The notes: generated by a model not told the origin, from the letters alone. 64,000 nucleotides of DNA from Sphingomonadales bacterium 39-57-19 (GCA_002282385.1 NCJG01000002.1:186001-250000), one strand, 5' to 3'. Positions 44,288 through 59,863 are shown, counted from the stretch's first letter. Translations and numbers: made by a program.

Positions 44288-45157
44288 ATGACACATAAAC
44301 CTGTTCGAAAAGCTATATTCCCGGTCGCTGGTCTCGGCACCCGCTTTTTGCCAGCGACAAAGGCCATTCCGAAAGAAATGCTGCCGATAGTGGACAGTCC
44401 GCTCATCCAATATGCGGTCGATGAGGCGCGTGAAGCGGGTATCGAGCAGATGATATTCGTGACGGGTCGCGGTAAGAGCGCAATTGAAGACCATTTCGAT
44501 ATCGCGTTCGAACTTGAGCACACAATGGCGGTGCGTGACAGAGACACATCGGTGTTGGCGAGCTCACGCCTGACACCCGGCAACTGCGTGTATGTTCGGC
44601 AACAGGAACCACTGGGACTTGGGCACGCAATCTGGTGCGCGCGCGACATCATTGGTGATGAGCCTTTCGCCATATTCCTTCCCGATGAGTTTATGCATGG
44701 CTCGCCGGGATGTATGAAGCAGATGGTCGATGCTTATCAGAACATTGGCGGCAATGTTATCAGCGTGCTCGAAGTGCCGCGCCATGCGGTATCCAGCTAT
44801 GGCGTTATTGCCCCCGGCGCGGCGCGCGGTGCGATTACAGAGGTGCTTGGCCTTGTTGAAAAGCCAAAGGTTGAAGACGCGCCATCGAACCTGATCGTTT
44901 CGGGGCGTTACATCCTTCAGCCCGAAGTGATGCATATTCTGGAAGGCCAAGAAAAAGGCGCTGGTGGTGAGATCCAGTTGACCGATGCTATGGCGCAGAT
45001 GCTTGGTAAGCAGCCGTTCCACGCGGTCACATTTGACGGAAATCGCTATGATTGTGGATCAAAAGTAGGTTACATCGAAGCCAATTTGGCGGTAGCGCTG
45101 CAAAGACCCGATATGGCAGATGAAGTTCGCGCCATTGCGGTCAATTTGTTAAAATAG
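44288..45157 (+). CDS. galU: UTP--glucose-1-phosphate uridylyltransferase
   Basis: A 289-residue nucleotidyltransferase that makes UDP-glucose for polysaccharide, lipopolysaccharide and membrane-glycan synthesis. FPVAGLGTRFLPATKAIPKE is the nucleotide-binding and catalytic segment, and EPLGLGHAIWCAR, IFLPDEFMHG and DCGSKVGYIEANL follow in order. The length is that of the family. It lies 31 bases after msrA in the same direction. Confidence 0.95.
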   Translation: MTHKPVRKAIFPVAGLGTRFLPATKAIPKEMLPIVDSPLIQYAVDEAREAGIEQMIFVTGRGKSAIEDHFDIAFELEHTMAVRDRDTSVLASSRLTPGNCVYVRQQEPLGLGHAIWCARDIIGDEPFAIFLPDEFMHGSPGCMKQMVDAYQNIGGNVISVLEVPRHAVSSYGVIAPGAARGAITEVLGLVEKPKVEDAPSNLIVSGRYILQPEVMHILEGQEKGAGGEIQLTDAMAQMLGKQPFHAVTFDGNRYDCGSKVGYIEANLAVALQRPDMADEVRAIAVNLLK

Positions 45158-45188
45158 GCCTGTTGCGCGAGATATTGGGGGTTTCCAA

Positions 45189-45494
45189 ATGCGTTTGATA
45201 GTTTGTGCTTTGCTGTTTGTGCTCCTCCAAGGTTGCGTTTCTTCTGTGGTGTCCAATGTTGTGACAGCACCGATTAAGGTCGTTTCAAAGACTGCGGATG
45301 TTTTGACTACCAGCCAATCCGAATCTGACGAAAAACGAGGCCGTGAATTGCGGAAACGCGAGGAAGCTATCGGGAAACTCGGCCGTCAACGTGTCAAGGC
45401 GCGCAAACGCTGTGCCAACGGTGATAGAGAGGCCTGCGAAAAGGCAGCGGACCTCAGCGATCAAATTAAACGGGAACAGGATCGCGCACGGTAA
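45189..45494 (+). CDS. Small lipoprotein with a charged coiled region
   Basis: A 101-residue protein. Lipobox LQGC lipidates Cys16, followed by a short hydrophobic/Val-rich stretch and then a very charged helical region (DEKRGRELRKREEAIGKLGR onwards). Two cysteines lie close together in RCANGDREACEK, resembling a small disulfide hairpin. I do not recognise a family. It follows galU by 31 bases. It is likely an envelope protein, of unknown role. Confidence 0.7.
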   Translation: MRLIVCALLFVLLQGCVSSVVSNVVTAPIKVVSKTADVLTTSQSESDEKRGRELRKREEAIGKLGRQRVKARKRCANGDREACEKAADLSDQIKREQDRAR

Positions 45495-45672
45495 GCGCAT
45501 CGGTCTGCCAAACAGCAACTACTGTCGACAAACGGCTGATTTGTCTGAAAATTTTGTATCTCGTCGATTGTTAACCCATTTGGTCGAACGCAGCTTTCGC
45601 CTGAGGCCTGCTGAAGGTTAAGGCGCGTGCATAGACCGATGGGAAGATACCCGCGGGTCTCGTGGAGGGTTA

Positions 45673-47787
45673 ATGCGCGTTTTTGAACTACGTTTGGCAC
45701 TATTGGCGACGGCTATGGCTGTGATGACTGTACCGTCTCAAGCTCTTGCCAATGACAGCGGCGCAAATGCCGAGGCATCTTCAGTCCGGACCGGCAGTCG
45801 GCAATTCACACCCGATTTTTTTACCACCTACGCCCCCGTCACCGCGCTGGACATGGTGAAGCGCATCCCGGGATTTTCCATCAGTGAAGGCGAAGGGCGC
45901 CGCGGCTTTGGCGAAAATGCCGGTAATGTTTTGATCGATGGAGACCGGCCATCCACAAAGTCTGATGACGTGTGGACGATGCTGTCCCGGATTCCGGCAA
46001 GTCAGGTCGAATATATTGAGTTGTCTGAGCAGGCCGGCGCGGACACCGAAACGCAGGGGCAAGGGCAAGTCATAAATATCGTCCGTAAGCGGACTGCAAA
46101 GGTCGGCGGCACCTATGAAGGGACGATCATCGCTGGAACCCGCTATGGGTTCCAGCCATCATTGAACGCATCGGCAACGCTGCGGCGGGGCGAAACAAGC
46201 TATGAACTGAACCTGTCATCTTATTCGGAACGGGTCTACGGATTTGGCCCCGAAGATTTTAAGACGGGATCGGCTGTCTTGCTGGAACGGCGCTTTTACA
46301 ATGGCAAAGGCGGGAATGACCAAGTGGCCCTTGGCGGCGCCATCAAAACCAAATTGGGCGACATCAAGGTCAACCTCAATGGCCAAGTGCGCTGGGATGA
46401 CAGTTTCGACATTCGGGAGGCGGATTATTTCAATGGCTCCGGCGTGGACACCGCTGATGAGCTGTTACTGCGCGGCGGCCCCGTTAGCGACATAAGCTAT
46501 GAAGTCGGCGGTGACATTGAATTTTCCGCCGTACCGAAGACGAATACCAAAATTGTCGCACTCTATCGATCAGGGCACGAAAGCGCCTATAGTAGCATCG
46601 AAATCGCCCGCATGGGGCAGCCAGTGACTTTGTTTGAAACGCGCAGCCGCAACACGCCCACAGAGGCTGTTGTACGCATCCAGAATGACTGGAGTGGGGT
46701 GAGGAGGCACGCAGTCCAATTCGGCGCTGAGATCGCTTACAATCGCCTTGATGCACGTTTCAGCGTCGCCAATTCGGTCGCAGGTGCGGTGACCAGTTTC
46801 CCGGCATCCGATGTCCTCGTTCAAGAAACGCGGTTTGAACCATTTGTCAGTGACGTATGGACGCTTGGCCCATCTTGGAAAGTTGAAGCAGGCGCCATTG
46901 CCGAATTTTCCAAACTGACATTGTCAGGCGACAGTATAGCGGAGCGGCGCTTTCAATTTATCAAGCCCCGTGCCATTGCGACGTGGACAATCAATCCGCA
47001 AACCACTTTGGAATTGCGCGCCGAGCGTCAGGTTGCACAGCTGAACTTCAATGAGTTTGCGACGTCGGTCGATGTGACCGTCGGCAACCAAGTGGATGCT
47101 GGCAATGCAGACCTTGTGCCCGAAAAAACAACGACTTTCTCCGGCCTTATCCGTCACAAGTTTCTGGAACGCGGCAGCATTCAGTTCCGTGGTGATTATC
47201 AGTTGGTCAGCGATACCCAGGATCTTGTGCCCATCACTATCCGTGACAGCAATGGCAACATCACTGCGCAATTTGATGGCACCGGGAACATCGGCAACAG
47301 CAAGCGATGGAATGCCGAGCTGGAGATAACATTGCCACTGGATTGGCTGACACAGCCCATTGGAATCGCGGGCATCGAAGCCAAATATATTGGCCATTAT
47401 CACGGGAGCAAAGTGACTGACCCCGTCACGGGTCTGAACCGTCGCATGTCCCACCGTCCATTGTGGCACCAACAATGGGATATTCGTTATGACATGGCCG
47501 ACCTTGGCCTTGTCTTCGGCGCATCCTTCAGTGTGCAGGAACCGAATTACGCATATTTCTTCAACGAGGTCAGACGCCAGCATGAGGGCACGCGATCGAC
47601 GCTATTCATCGAATATAGCAAGTTCAGCTTAGGAACTCTGCGTTTCCAAGTGATCGACATGGCGGGTTTCCATCGTGACCGGTTTATTTATGCGGGAACG
47701 CGGGCATCGGGAGAGCTCGATCAGATCGTGAACCGGAAACGCAGCCTTGATCCGCTGCTTCAATTGACGTTGTCCGGGAAATTCTGA
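45673..47787 (+). CDS. TonB-receptor-like outer-membrane protein
   Basis: A 704-residue outer-membrane beta-barrel. A signal peptide ends near SQALA (about residue 26). A plug-like domain follows: TALDMVKRIPGFSI, GNVLIDGDRPSTKSDD, ASQVEYIELSEQAG, and GQGQVINIVRKR. The barrel ends in LTLSGKF, with the terminal Phe typical of outer-membrane insertion. No clear TonB box is visible, so energised transport is uncertain; some relatives in this family are annotated simply as plug-domain barrels. GGAGGG lies three bases before the ATG. It ends one base before the stop of the converging MacB-type permease gene. Confidence 0.82.
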   Translation: MRVFELRLALLATAMAVMTVPSQALANDSGANAEASSVRTGSRQFTPDFFTTYAPVTALDMVKRIPGFSISEGEGRRGFGENAGNVLIDGDRPSTKSDDVWTMLSRIPASQVEYIELSEQAGADTETQGQGQVINIVRKRTAKVGGTYEGTIIAGTRYGFQPSLNASATLRRGETSYELNLSSYSERVYGFGPEDFKTGSAVLLERRFYNGKGGNDQVALGGAIKTKLGDIKVNLNGQVRWDDSFDIREADYFNGSGVDTADELLLRGGPVSDISYEVGGDIEFSAVPKTNTKIVALYRSGHESAYSSIEIARMGQPVTLFETRSRNTPTEAVVRIQNDWSGVRRHAVQFGAEIAYNRLDARFSVANSVAGAVTSFPASDVLVQETRFEPFVSDVWTLGPSWKVEAGAIAEFSKLTLSGDSIAERRFQFIKPRAIATWTINPQTTLELRAERQVAQLNFNEFATSVDVTVGNQVDAGNADLVPEKTTTFSGLIRHKFLERGSIQFRGDYQLVSDTQDLVPITIRDSNGNITAQFDGTGNIGNSKRWNAELEITLPLDWLTQPIGIAGIEAKYIGHYHGSKVTDPVTGLNRRMSHRPLWHQQWDIRYDMADLGLVFGASFSVQEPNYAYFFNEVRRQHEGTRSTLFIEYSKFSLGTLRFQVIDMAGFHRDRFIYAGTRASGELDQIVNRKRSLDPLLQLTLSGKF

Positions 47788-49038
47788 TTATTCGCTGCGC
47801 AACGCTTCAATCGGCGAAAGGCGCGATGCCCTGATGGCGGGGTAGCCACCAAATAGGATGCCGATAACTGCGGAAAACGCGACGGACATCAATGCCGTGT
47901 CCAGCCCGACAGGGGCTGGAAAGTCGGCCACTTGCTGAAAAATGGCTGCAGCGAGGATCGCCAATGTTAGGCCGATAGCGCCGCCGATGACGCACAGCAC
48001 AGCGGCCTCAACGAGGAACTGGTTACGGATGTCGCTGCGCTTTGCCCCCAATGCCATGCGAAGGCCAATTTCGCGTGTGCGTTCGGTAACGCTGACCAGC
48101 ATGATGTTCATGATACCGATCCCGCCCACCAGCAACGAGATCGACGCTATCGCGACCAAAACGGCCTGAAATATCTGCGTCACTTGACCGGTCGTCTCGG
48201 CGATTTCCGTTGTTGTGCGCACAGTGAACGGACTAATTCTTCCTTTGGGTACGCGGTAGCGGTCGCGTAACATGCGTTTGATGTCCTGCTGCCCCGCGAG
48301 CAGCGAATCTTCATCCTCGAAACCGACGAACAGCAGTGTCACATCGTCCGGCCCCTGCATCGCCGTCGTCTGCAACCGCTGGCGCAACGTCGTGATGGGC
48401 ACTACAATTTGGTCGTCATTGTCATTACCCAAATTGCTGCCCTTGCTCTCAAGCAAACCGATCACCTTAAAGGGAACGCGATTGATGCGCACGGTTTCGC
48501 CCACAGGATTTGCATCCGCGAACAGCTTGTCAGCAACCGTCTGTCCGATCACAACAACACGTGCCGCCGCACCGACATCGCCATCGGTCAGAAAACGGCC
48601 TTCGGACGCAGTGACGTTGGAGACAATGCCATATTCAGGTGTGGCGCCAGTCGCTTGTGTGGTGGCGCTGCGGCCCGGCGTGACCAGTTGGACGCTGCTG
48701 CGGATTTGGGGTGCGACAGCGCTCACACCAGATACCTGCCGCAAAATGGCGCGGCCATCGCGCTCGGTTAAGCGGCCGCGGTCTGTGGACCGTGGCGGGC
48801 CGCTGCCGCTGTCGGGCTGCGGCACAACAATGGCCATATTCGAACCTAAAGTTGCGATCTGCTGCGTTACGGAGACCTGTGCGCCATTGCCCACCGCCAC
48901 CGCCAAGATGACGGAGAATACTCCGATCATCACGCCAAGTGTGGTGAGGATGGAGCGCATCAGATTGGTGCGCAGCGCCGTCATCGCAATTGCAATATTG
49001 ACGCCCCAGCCAGCGATGGAGTTCAGCAGCTTACTCAT
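47788..49038 (-). CDS. MacB-type ABC transporter permease
   Basis: A 416-residue permease with one N-terminal helix, a large periplasmic MacB-PCD domain (about residues 45-270) and three C-terminal FtsX helices. MRSILTTLGVMIGVFSVILAV (split here as MRSILTTLGV and MIGVFSVILAV) and GIGIMNIMLVSVTERTREIG are characteristic. MacB systems do not carry substrate through the membrane but move it across the periplasm into TolC. The ATPase is encoded separately, directly upstream, with a four-base overlap. Confidence 0.92.
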   Translation of the reverse strand: MSKLLNSIAGWGVNIAIAMTALRTNLMRSILTTLGVMIGVFSVILAVAVGNGAQVSVTQQIATLGSNMAIVVPQPDSGSGPPRSTDRGRLTERDGRAILRQVSGVSAVAPQIRSSVQLVTPGRSATTQATGATPEYGIVSNVTASEGRFLTDGDVGAAARVVVIGQTVADKLFADANPVGETVRINRVPFKVIGLLESKGSNLGNDNDDQIVVPITTLRQRLQTTAMQGPDDVTLLFVGFEDEDSLLAGQQDIKRMLRDRYRVPKGRISPFTVRTTTEIAETTGQVTQIFQAVLVAIASISLLVGGIGIMNIMLVSVTERTREIGLRMALGAKRSDIRNQFLVEAAVLCVIGGAIGLTLAILAAAIFQQVADFPAPVGLDTALMSVAFSAVIGILFGGYPAIRASRLSPIEALRSE

Positions 49039-49748
49039 CCGGCAACCGCGCGGCGTCGCGATTTGACCGCAGCATCCTCAATGACCCGTCCGTCGCGAAA
49101 CACGATGCGCCGTTCGGCATATTCGGCAATGTCCGGTTCGTGCGTGACGACGATGAGCGTGATGCCTTCGTCGTTTAGCTTTTGGAAAATGCCCATGATA
49201 TCGAGCGAAGTTTGGGTATCCAGCGCGCCTGTTGGTTCGTCAGCGAGCAGCATGAGCGGATCGGTAACCAACGCACGGGCGATGGCAACGCGCTGTTGCT
49301 GGCCACCCGACAGCTTGGCAGGGGTGTTCTGCAGGCGGTTGCCAAGCCCCATCGCCTCAAGTTTCGCCTGCGCGCGTTCCCGGCGTTCGGTATAGCCAAG
49401 GCCCGCGTAAATGAGCGGCACCGCCACATTGTCCAGCGCGCTCGTGCGGGCGAGCAGGTTGAACTGTTGAAACACAAAGCCAATTTTGCGGTTGCGGATT
49501 TCAGCCAATGCGTCGCTGTCGAGCGTTTTTGTATCAATGCCGTCGAGTAACAAGGTTCCAGACGTTGGGACATCCAGACAACCGATCATATTCATGAACG
49601 TCGATTTGCCCGAACCGCTGGCACCCATAATCGCAACGAACTCGCCACGCTTTATGGTCAGCGAAACGCCGTTGACGGCGTGCAGAACCTCGCCGCCGAT
49701 CACATAATCTTTGACCAGATCATGCGTTTCAAGAAGCGGCGCTGTCAT
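49035..49748 (-). CDS. ABC transporter ATP-binding protein (MacB/LolD type)
   Basis: About 237 residues with Walker A GASGSGKST, signature LSGGQQQRVAIARAL, Walker B MLLADEPTGALD and the switch histidine in VVTHEPDIAEYA. It energises the permease encoded next; ATG/stop overlap four bases (49035-49038). The start is placed at 49748, where the family-like TAPLLETHDLVKDY begins; an in-frame ATG at 49760 would add four residues. The upstream adaptor gene overlaps its beginning by 20 bases. Confidence 0.93.
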   Translation of the reverse strand: MTAPLLETHDLVKDYVIGGEVLHAVNGVSLTIKRGEFVAIMGASGSGKSTFMNMIGCLDVPTSGTLLLDGIDTKTLDSDALAEIRNRKIGFVFQQFNLLARTSALDNVAVPLIYAGLGYTERRERAQAKLEAMGLGNRLQNTPAKLSGGQQQRVAIARALVTDPLMLLADEPTGALDTQTSLDIMGIFQKLNDEGITLIVVTHEPDIAEYAERRIVFRDGRVIEDAAVKSRRRAVAG

Positions 49749-51021
49749 CTTCGTCCGCATTGTCGTCGGTTTGGGCCTTTGGCTTCAGGGATTTTGTACG
49801 GATGAGAACTTTGTCGCCCGCTTTGATACCCGAAGTCACTTCCGTATAATCATCGCCTTGTAAGCCGATCTGAACCTGTTTCCGTACCGGTCGATACAGA
49901 TCGGTTCCCGCCAGATACAATGTCGGCCGGGGTGTTTCCTTTTTTGCAGGCGCCCTGGGTGTTTCTTCTTTCGGTTCGCCCCGGTCGGCCAATTTGGGAC
50001 GGAAGCGAAGCGCGTTGGTTGGCACGCGCAACACATTGGCCTTTGCGCCAGTGATGATTTCTACATTCGCGGTCATTCCGGGCAGCAATTTGCCATCTTT
50101 ATTGTCCACGTCGATGATGACGAGATAGCTGACGACATTCTGCGTTTCGACGGGCGCTTGGCGGACCTGCCGCACTTTGGCGCGGAATATATCATTGGGG
50201 TAACTGTCGACGGTGAAGGTCACATCTTGGCCTTCGATAATTTGCCCGATGTCTGCTTCGTCAACCGATGCCTCAACCTGCATCTTGGTGGTGTCGGCAG
50301 CGATTTCGAAAAGGTTCGGGGTCTGGAAACTGGCGGCGACGGTGGTGCCGGGTTCAACAAGTTTATTGATGATGACCCCGCTGGCGGGCGCGACAATCAC
50401 GGTGCGGTTCAGATCGAGCCGTGCTGACGAAAGCTCCGCAGTGCCTTGGCTGATCTGCGCATTGCCGCTTTGTGTTTGCGCCAGTGCAACCTGCAAGGCG
50501 TTCCGCGCGCTGTTAAGCTTGCTTTGCGCGATGTCGAGACCTGCCTTCGACACAAATCCGCGCTCGGCCAGCGCCCGTTGTCGCGCAAAATCGCGTTCCT
50601 GTATCTCAAGCTCCGACCGCGCGCGGGCAACATTGGCAACCGTTTGCTGCAAACCGGCGCGGGCAAGCGCAACTTGCGCTTCGGACTGCTGCACGCGGGC
50701 ACGCACGCGCGTTGAGTCGATCTCGGCGAGGACTTGGCCAGCCTTAACCGGCGAATTGAAATCGACGTAAACCTTGGTCACTTGTCCAGACACCTCGGTG
50801 CCGACCTTAATTGTGTTCAGCGCGCGAATTTTGCCGCTGGCCGAAACCTTGCGCAGAACTTCGCCGCGCGTGACGGTCTCGCTGACATATTCATAGTCAT
50901 GCGGGGTAGGGCGAACGATGCGGTAGAGAATGAATAGCAGTACAAGCGCGATAATCGCTGACCAGACGCGGTGCCGTTTCACCCAAGCCCGTATTGTTTC
51001 AAACATCCGACCTGTCCTCAA
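49729..51021 (-). CDS. MacA-type periplasmic adaptor
   Basis: A 430-residue membrane-fusion protein. An N-terminal helix (about residues 17-36) anchors it, then VTRGEVLRKVSASGKIRAL starts the adaptor fold, with lipoyl halves, a long Ala/Arg/Gln coiled hairpin (about 105-195), a barrel, and a Pro/Lys/Glu-rich insertion before the last domain. The very end is acidic (DDNADEDDSAAS). First gene of a three-gene adaptor-ATPase-permease unit. No outer-membrane factor gene is linked. Confidence 0.92.
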   Translation of the reverse strand: MRTGRMFETIRAWVKRHRVWSAIIALVLLFILYRIVRPTPHDYEYVSETVTRGEVLRKVSASGKIRALNTIKVGTEVSGQVTKVYVDFNSPVKAGQVLAEIDSTRVRARVQQSEAQVALARAGLQQTVANVARARSELEIQERDFARQRALAERGFVSKAGLDIAQSKLNSARNALQVALAQTQSGNAQISQGTAELSSARLDLNRTVIVAPASGVIINKLVEPGTTVAASFQTPNLFEIAADTTKMQVEASVDEADIGQIIEGQDVTFTVDSYPNDIFRAKVRQVRQAPVETQNVVSYLVIIDVDNKDGKLLPGMTANVEIITGAKANVLRVPTNALRFRPKLADRGEPKEETPRAPAKKETPRPTLYLAGTDLYRPVRKQVQIGLQGDDYTEVTSGIKAGDKVLIRTKSLKPKAQTDDNADEDDSAAS

Positions 51022-51087
51022 TTGTCTTCTAGCCCTGTATATGTAGTGCGCAATGATTAGGCCAGTGATTTATTCACGTAACACAGC

Positions 51088-51122
51088 AAAAAGCCCGCCG
51101 GAATTGCTTCCAGCGGGCTTTT
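51088..51122. terminator. rpoC terminator
   Basis: AAAAGCCCGC (51089-51098) pairs perfectly with GCGGGCTTTT (51113-51122) over a 14-base loop, and a T-run follows on the - strand. It lies 25 bases after the rpoC stop and is also in a position to end transcripts from the other side. Confidence 0.9.
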
Positions 51123-51146
51123 GTCATTCCTTAAGGGAAGCGAAGC

Positions 51147-55427
<4,281 letters not shown>

Positions 55428-55479
55428 AATCTTTTCCTCATTGGGCTTTTGCCCATGAAAACCTAAGGGCAGGGGCAGG

Positions 55480-55499
55480 GGGCGGACCTAAGTCCGCCC
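55480..55499 (-). other. Hairpin in the rpoB-rpoC spacer
   Basis: GGGCGGAC (55480-55487) pairs perfectly with GTCCGCCC (55492-55499) around CTAA. It lies eight bases after the rpoB stop and 53 bases before rpoC. There is no U-tract, so it is more likely an RNase III/stability or partial attenuation element than a full terminator. Confidence 0.5.
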
Positions 55500-55507
55500 G
55501 GCTCTGC

Positions 55508-58500
55508 TTATTCCGCTGCCTCGGCAAAGCCCTCGTCACCTTCGATCAAGTCATGTGCCTTCAGGTCAACATTCAGACCCAATGAGCGCATTTCCTTAAC
55601 CAGAACGTTGAAGCTTTCGGGGATACCGGCTTCAAAGCTGTCGTCACCCTTGACGATCGCTTCGTAAACCTTGGTACGCCCGATAACGTCATCGGATTTG
55701 ACCGTGAGCATTTCCTGCAAGGTATAGGCCGCGCCATATGCCTGAAGTGCCCAGCATTCCATTTCCCCGAAACGCTGACCACCGAATTGCGCCTTACCAC
55801 CAAGTGGCTGCTGCGTAACAAGGCTGTACGGTCCGATTGAACGGGCGTGGATCTTGTCATCAACAAGGTGATGCAATTTTAGCATGTAGATGATGCCTAC
55901 GGTCACCTTACGGTCGAACTTGTCACCGGTACGGCCGTCGAACAGATCGGATTGACCCGAACCGTCAAGTCCAGCGAGCTGGAGCATAGTGGTAACGTCC
56001 GCTTCACGTGCACCATCGAACACAGGTGTGCCCATTGGAACGCCGGTGACGACATTGCTTGCAAGTTCAATGATGTCCGCGTCGCTGCGGCCCTTGATCT
56101 CGTCGGCATAATCTTCGCCATAGGCTTTCGCCAAACGTTCGCGCACGATCGCTGGCGGCGTCGCGGCTTCGGGGTTCGGGTTATTGTGTCGCCACTCTTC
56201 CAAAGCCTCACCAATTTGCATGCCCAGACCGCGTGCGGCCCAACCAAGGTGGGTTTCGAAAATCTGCCCGACGTTCATACGCGATGGAACGCCCAACGGG
56301 TTAAGAACGATGTCGACAGGTGTACCATCGGCCAGGAACGGCATGTCTTCTTGCGGAAGGATCCGCGAGATAACACCCTTGTTTCCGTGACGTCCGGCCA
56401 TCTTGTCGCCTGGCTGCAGCTTACGCTTAACGGCAACGAATACCTTGACCATCTTGAGTACGCCAGGTGCGAGTTCATCACCGCGCTCCAGCTTCTCACG
56501 ACGATCTTCGAACTTCTCAACGATCAGCTTGACGGCATCATCATACTGAACCTTGACCGCTTCCAGATCGCCCTGGACCTTGTCATCGGCAACCGCGATT
56601 TTCCACCATTCGTGACGCTCAACTTCGCTGAGATTTTCCTCAGTGATCTTGTCGCCCTTCTTGATGCCCTTTGGCGCTGCGGCTGCAGTTTGACCAATGA
56701 GCATGTCTTTCAAGCGGTTGTACGTCGCACGGTTCAAAATCGAACGTTCGTCCTCGCGATCCTTCGCAAGACGTTCGATTTCTTCGCGTTCGATGGCCAT
56801 CGCACGCTCGTCCTTGTCGATGCCGTGGCGGTTAAACACGCGCACTTCAACAACAGTACCAGCGACACCAGGTGACAGACGCAACGATGTGTCGCGCACG
56901 TCGCTTGCCTTTTCACCAAAGATGGCGCGCAGCAGCTTTTCTTCTGGCGTCATGGGGCTTTCGCCCTTTGGCGTGATCTTGCCGACCAGAATGTCACCGG
57001 GGTGCACTTCTGCGCCGATGTACACGATGCCAGCTTCGTCGAGGCTGCGAAGCGCTTCTTCACCTACGTTTGGAATATCGCGGGTGATATCTTCAGGTCC
57101 AAGCTTTGTATCCCGGGCCATAACTTCGAATTCTTCGATATGGACCGATGTGAAGACATCGTCTTTCACGATGCGTTCGGAGATCAAGATCGAGTCTTCG
57201 TAGTTGTAACCGTTCCAAGGCATAAACGCTACGAGGCTGTTTTTGCCCAGTGCGAGTTCGCCCAGTTCGGTCGAAGGACCATCAGCGATGATGTCGCCGG
57301 CTTCGATGACGTCACCAACCTTCACCAATGGCTTTTGGTTGATGCAGGTGTTCTGGTTCGAACGCTGGAACTTTTGCAGCGTGTAGATGTCGACGCCCGA
57401 TTTGCCGGGTTCAACGTCGCCGGTCACGCGGACGACGATACGGGTCGCATCGACTTGGTCGACGATACCGGTACGGCGTGCAGCAATGGCAGCGCCGGAA
57501 TCGCGGGCAACGGTTTCTTCCATGCCGGTGCCGACAAACGGTGCTTCTGCGCGGAGCAAAGGCACGGCCTGACGTTGCATGTTCGAACCCATCAATGCGC
57601 GGTTGGCGTCATCGTTTTCCAGGAACGGGATGAGCGATGCTGCAACGGAAACCAGCTGCTTTGGCGAAACGTCCATCAACGTGATCTGGTCGCGCGGTGC
57701 CATCAGGAATTCGCCAGCTTCACGTGACGAAATCAGGTCTTCGGCAAAGCTGCCATCGGCGTTGAGTTCGGCGTTCGCCTGCGCGATGGTGTTCTTCTGC
57801 TCTTCCATGGCGGAGAGATAGACCACGTCGTCGGTGACTTTGTTGTCGATCACCTTGCGGTAAGGCGTTTCGATAAAGCCATATTTGTTCACGCGGCTGA
57901 ATGATGCCAGCGAGTTGATCAGACCGATGTTCGGGCCTTCTGGCGTTTCAATCGGGCAGATACGGCCATAGTGTGTTGGGTGAACGTCGCGGACTTCAAA
58001 GCCAGCGCGCTCACGCGTTAGACCACCTGGTCCAAGGGCCGAAACGCGGCGCTTGTGGGTGACTTCCGAAAGCGGGTTGGTCTGATCCATAAACTGCGAC
58101 AGCTGCGAGCTGCCGAAGAATTCGCGCACCGCAGCAACCGCTGGCTTTGCGTTGATCAGATCGTTTGGCATCACGGTGGATACGTCAACCGAGCTCATAC
58201 GTTCTTTCACGGCGCGCTCCATACGGAGCAGACCGACGCGATACTGGTTTTCCAGCAATTCGCCGACCGAACGGACACGACGGTTACCGAGGTTATCGAT
58301 ATCGTCGATTTCGCCCTTGCCGTCCTTCAGGTTCACCAGTTCCTTGACCACGGCGAGGATATCCTCTGTCCGCAAGGTGGTGAGCGTGTCTTCAACGTCA
58401 AGCTGCAGACGCATGTTCAACTTCACGCGGCCAACGGCGCTGAGGTCGTAGCGGTCTGGATCGAAGAATAGGCCAGCGAACAATGCTTCGGCGGTTTCGC

Positions 58501-59665
58501 GCGTTGGCGGCTCGCCAGGACGCATGACGCGGTAGATCGCATCAAGGCCCATGTCGCGGTTCTCGGCCTTGTCAGCCTTCAGCGTGTTGCGCATCCATGC
58601 GCCGGTGATGACATGGTCGATGTCGAGCAGCTCAAGGCTGTCGATGCCGGCCTTGTCGAGTGCTTCCAAGTTTTCAGCGGTGATTTCGTCACCAGCTTCA
58701 ACATAAATGCGGCCCGTTTTTTCGTCGATCAGGTCGAATGCCGAATAACGTCCAAAGATTTCTTCGGTCGGGATCAGCAGATGCGTCAGGCCATCCTTGA
58801 CCGCCTTGTTCGCGGCGCGTGGGGTAACCTTGGTGCCCGCAGGGAACACGACTTCGCCGGTCTTTGCATCCACGATGTCGAACATCGGTTTCGACGCACG
58901 CCATTGTTCCGCGTTGAACGGAATTTTCCAGCCACCGGTGCCACGTTCAAATGTCACGCGGTCGTAGAAGTGGCTGAGGATTTCTTCGTCGTTCAAACCC
59001 AGCGAGTAGAGCAAGGTCGTGACCGGCAACTTACGCTTACGGTCGATACGGACGTTGACGATATCCTTGGCATCAAATTCAAAGTCGAGCCACGAACCAC
59101 GGTACGGAATAACGCGCGCGGCGAAGAGATATTTGCCCGAAGAGTGCGTTTTACCGCGGTCATGGTCAAAAAGAACGCCCGGCGAACGGTGCATCTGCGA
59201 AACGATAACGCGCTCTGTACCGTTGACGAAGAAGGTGCCGTTATGCGTCATGAGCGGCATGTCGCCCATGTATACGTCCTGCTCCTTAATATCGAGGACC
59301 GAACGCGCTTCGGTGTCGGGGTCAACCTCAAACACGATGAGGCGCAATGTGACCTTCATCTGTGCGGCATAGGTAATTCCGCGCTGACGGCATTCTTCAA
59401 CGTCATATTTGGGATCTTCGAGTTCGTAATGGACGAAGTCGAGTTCCGACGTTCCGGCAAAATCCTTAATCGGGAAAACGCTGCGCAGCGTTTTTTCGAG
59501 GCCGGATACATAACCAATGGACGGGTCAGAGCGCAGGAACTGCTCATAGCTTTCGCGCTGAACCTCGATCAGGTTGGGCATGTCGATAACTTCGTGGATG
59601 TTACCGAAGATTTTGCGGATACGCTTTTGACGCGAGAGTGTCGCAGGAGCGGTTCGGGTTGCCAT
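55508..59665 (-). CDS. rpoB: RNA polymerase beta subunit
   Basis: About 1385 residues from the ATG at 59665, where the conserved [16 protein letters not shown] segment begins shortly after; a TTG at 59695 is also in frame. The rifampicin region carries [20 protein letters not shown] and [20 protein letters not shown], with Asp, His and Ser at the positions most often mutated in resistant strains, so a susceptible target is expected. Late conserved segments ([20 protein letters not shown] and [20 protein letters not shown]) are intact. It has its own promoter and is not preceded by rplJ-rplL in this window. Confidence 0.98.
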   Translation of the reverse strand: MATRTAPATLSRQKRIRKIFGNIHEVIDMPNLIEVQRESYEQFLRSDPSIGYVSGLEKTLRSVFPIKDFAGTSELDFVHYELEDPKYDVEECRQRGITYAAQMKVTLRLIVFEVDPDTEARSVLDIKEQDVYMGDMPLMTHNGTFFVNGTERVIVSQMHRSPGVLFDHDRGKTHSSGKYLFAARVIPYRGSWLDFEFDAKDIVNVRIDRKRKLPVTTLLYSLGLNDEEILSHFYDRVTFERGTGGWKIPFNAEQWRASKPMFDIVDAKTGEVVFPAGTKVTPRAANKAVKDGLTHLLIPTEEIFGRYSAFDLIDEKTGRIYVEAGDEITAENLEALDKAGIDSLELLDIDHVITGAWMRNTLKADKAENRDMGLDAIYRVMRPGEPPTRETAEALFAGLFFDPDRYDLSAVGRVKLNMRLQLDVEDTLTTLRTEDILAVVKELVNLKDGKGEIDDIDNLGNRRVRSVGELLENQYRVGLLRMERAVKERMSSVDVSTVMPNDLINAKPAVAAVREFFGSSQLSQFMDQTNPLSEVTHKRRVSALGPGGLTRERAGFEVRDVHPTHYGRICPIETPEGPNIGLINSLASFSRVNKYGFIETPYRKVIDNKVTDDVVYLSAMEEQKNTIAQANAELNADGSFAEDLISSREAGEFLMAPRDQITLMDVSPKQLVSVAASLIPFLENDDANRALMGSNMQRQAVPLLRAEAPFVGTGMEETVARDSGAAIAARRTGIVDQVDATRIVVRVTGDVEPGKSGVDIYTLQKFQRSNQNTCINQKPLVKVGDVIEAGDIIADGPSTELGELALGKNSLVAFMPWNGYNYEDSILISERIVKDDVFTSVHIEEFEVMARDTKLGPEDITRDIPNVGEEALRSLDEAGIVYIGAEVHPGDILVGKITPKGESPMTPEEKLLRAIFGEKASDVRDTSLRLSPGVAGTVVEVRVFNRHGIDKDERAMAIEREEIERLAKDREDERSILNRATYNRLKDMLIGQTAAAAPKGIKKGDKITEENLSEVERHEWWKIAVADDKVQGDLEAVKVQYDDAVKLIVEKFEDRREKLERGDELAPGVLKMVKVFVAVKRKLQPGDKMAGRHGNKGVISRILPQEDMPFLADGTPVDIVLNPLGVPSRMNVGQIFETHLGWAARGLGMQIGEALEEWRHNNPNPEAATPPAIVRERLAKAYGEDYADEIKGRSDADIIELASNVVTGVPMGTPVFDGAREADVTTMLQLAGLDGSGQSDLFDGRTGDKFDRKVTVGIIYMLKLHHLVDDKIHARSIGPYSLVTQQPLGGKAQFGGQRFGEMECWALQAYGAAYTLQEMLTVKSDDVIGRTKVYEAIVKGDDSFEAGIPESFNVLVKEMRSLGLNVDLKAHDLIEGDEGFAEAAE

Positions 59666-59863
59666 AAGGTGCTTTGCCTCAGTTAGAAATGTCAAACGCG
59701 CTAAATTCGTTTTCGCCAGACAAGAAAAGGCCGCATGGCAAAGGTCCGAAGATTCGGGTCCTGCCGTGCAGCCGTTTCGCGTATGTGAAAATCCAGACCC
59801 TTCAATGCTTTAGCCAAGTTGCGCGACGACAAGGCCAATCCCGATGGGGCAGATGTTGGACGT

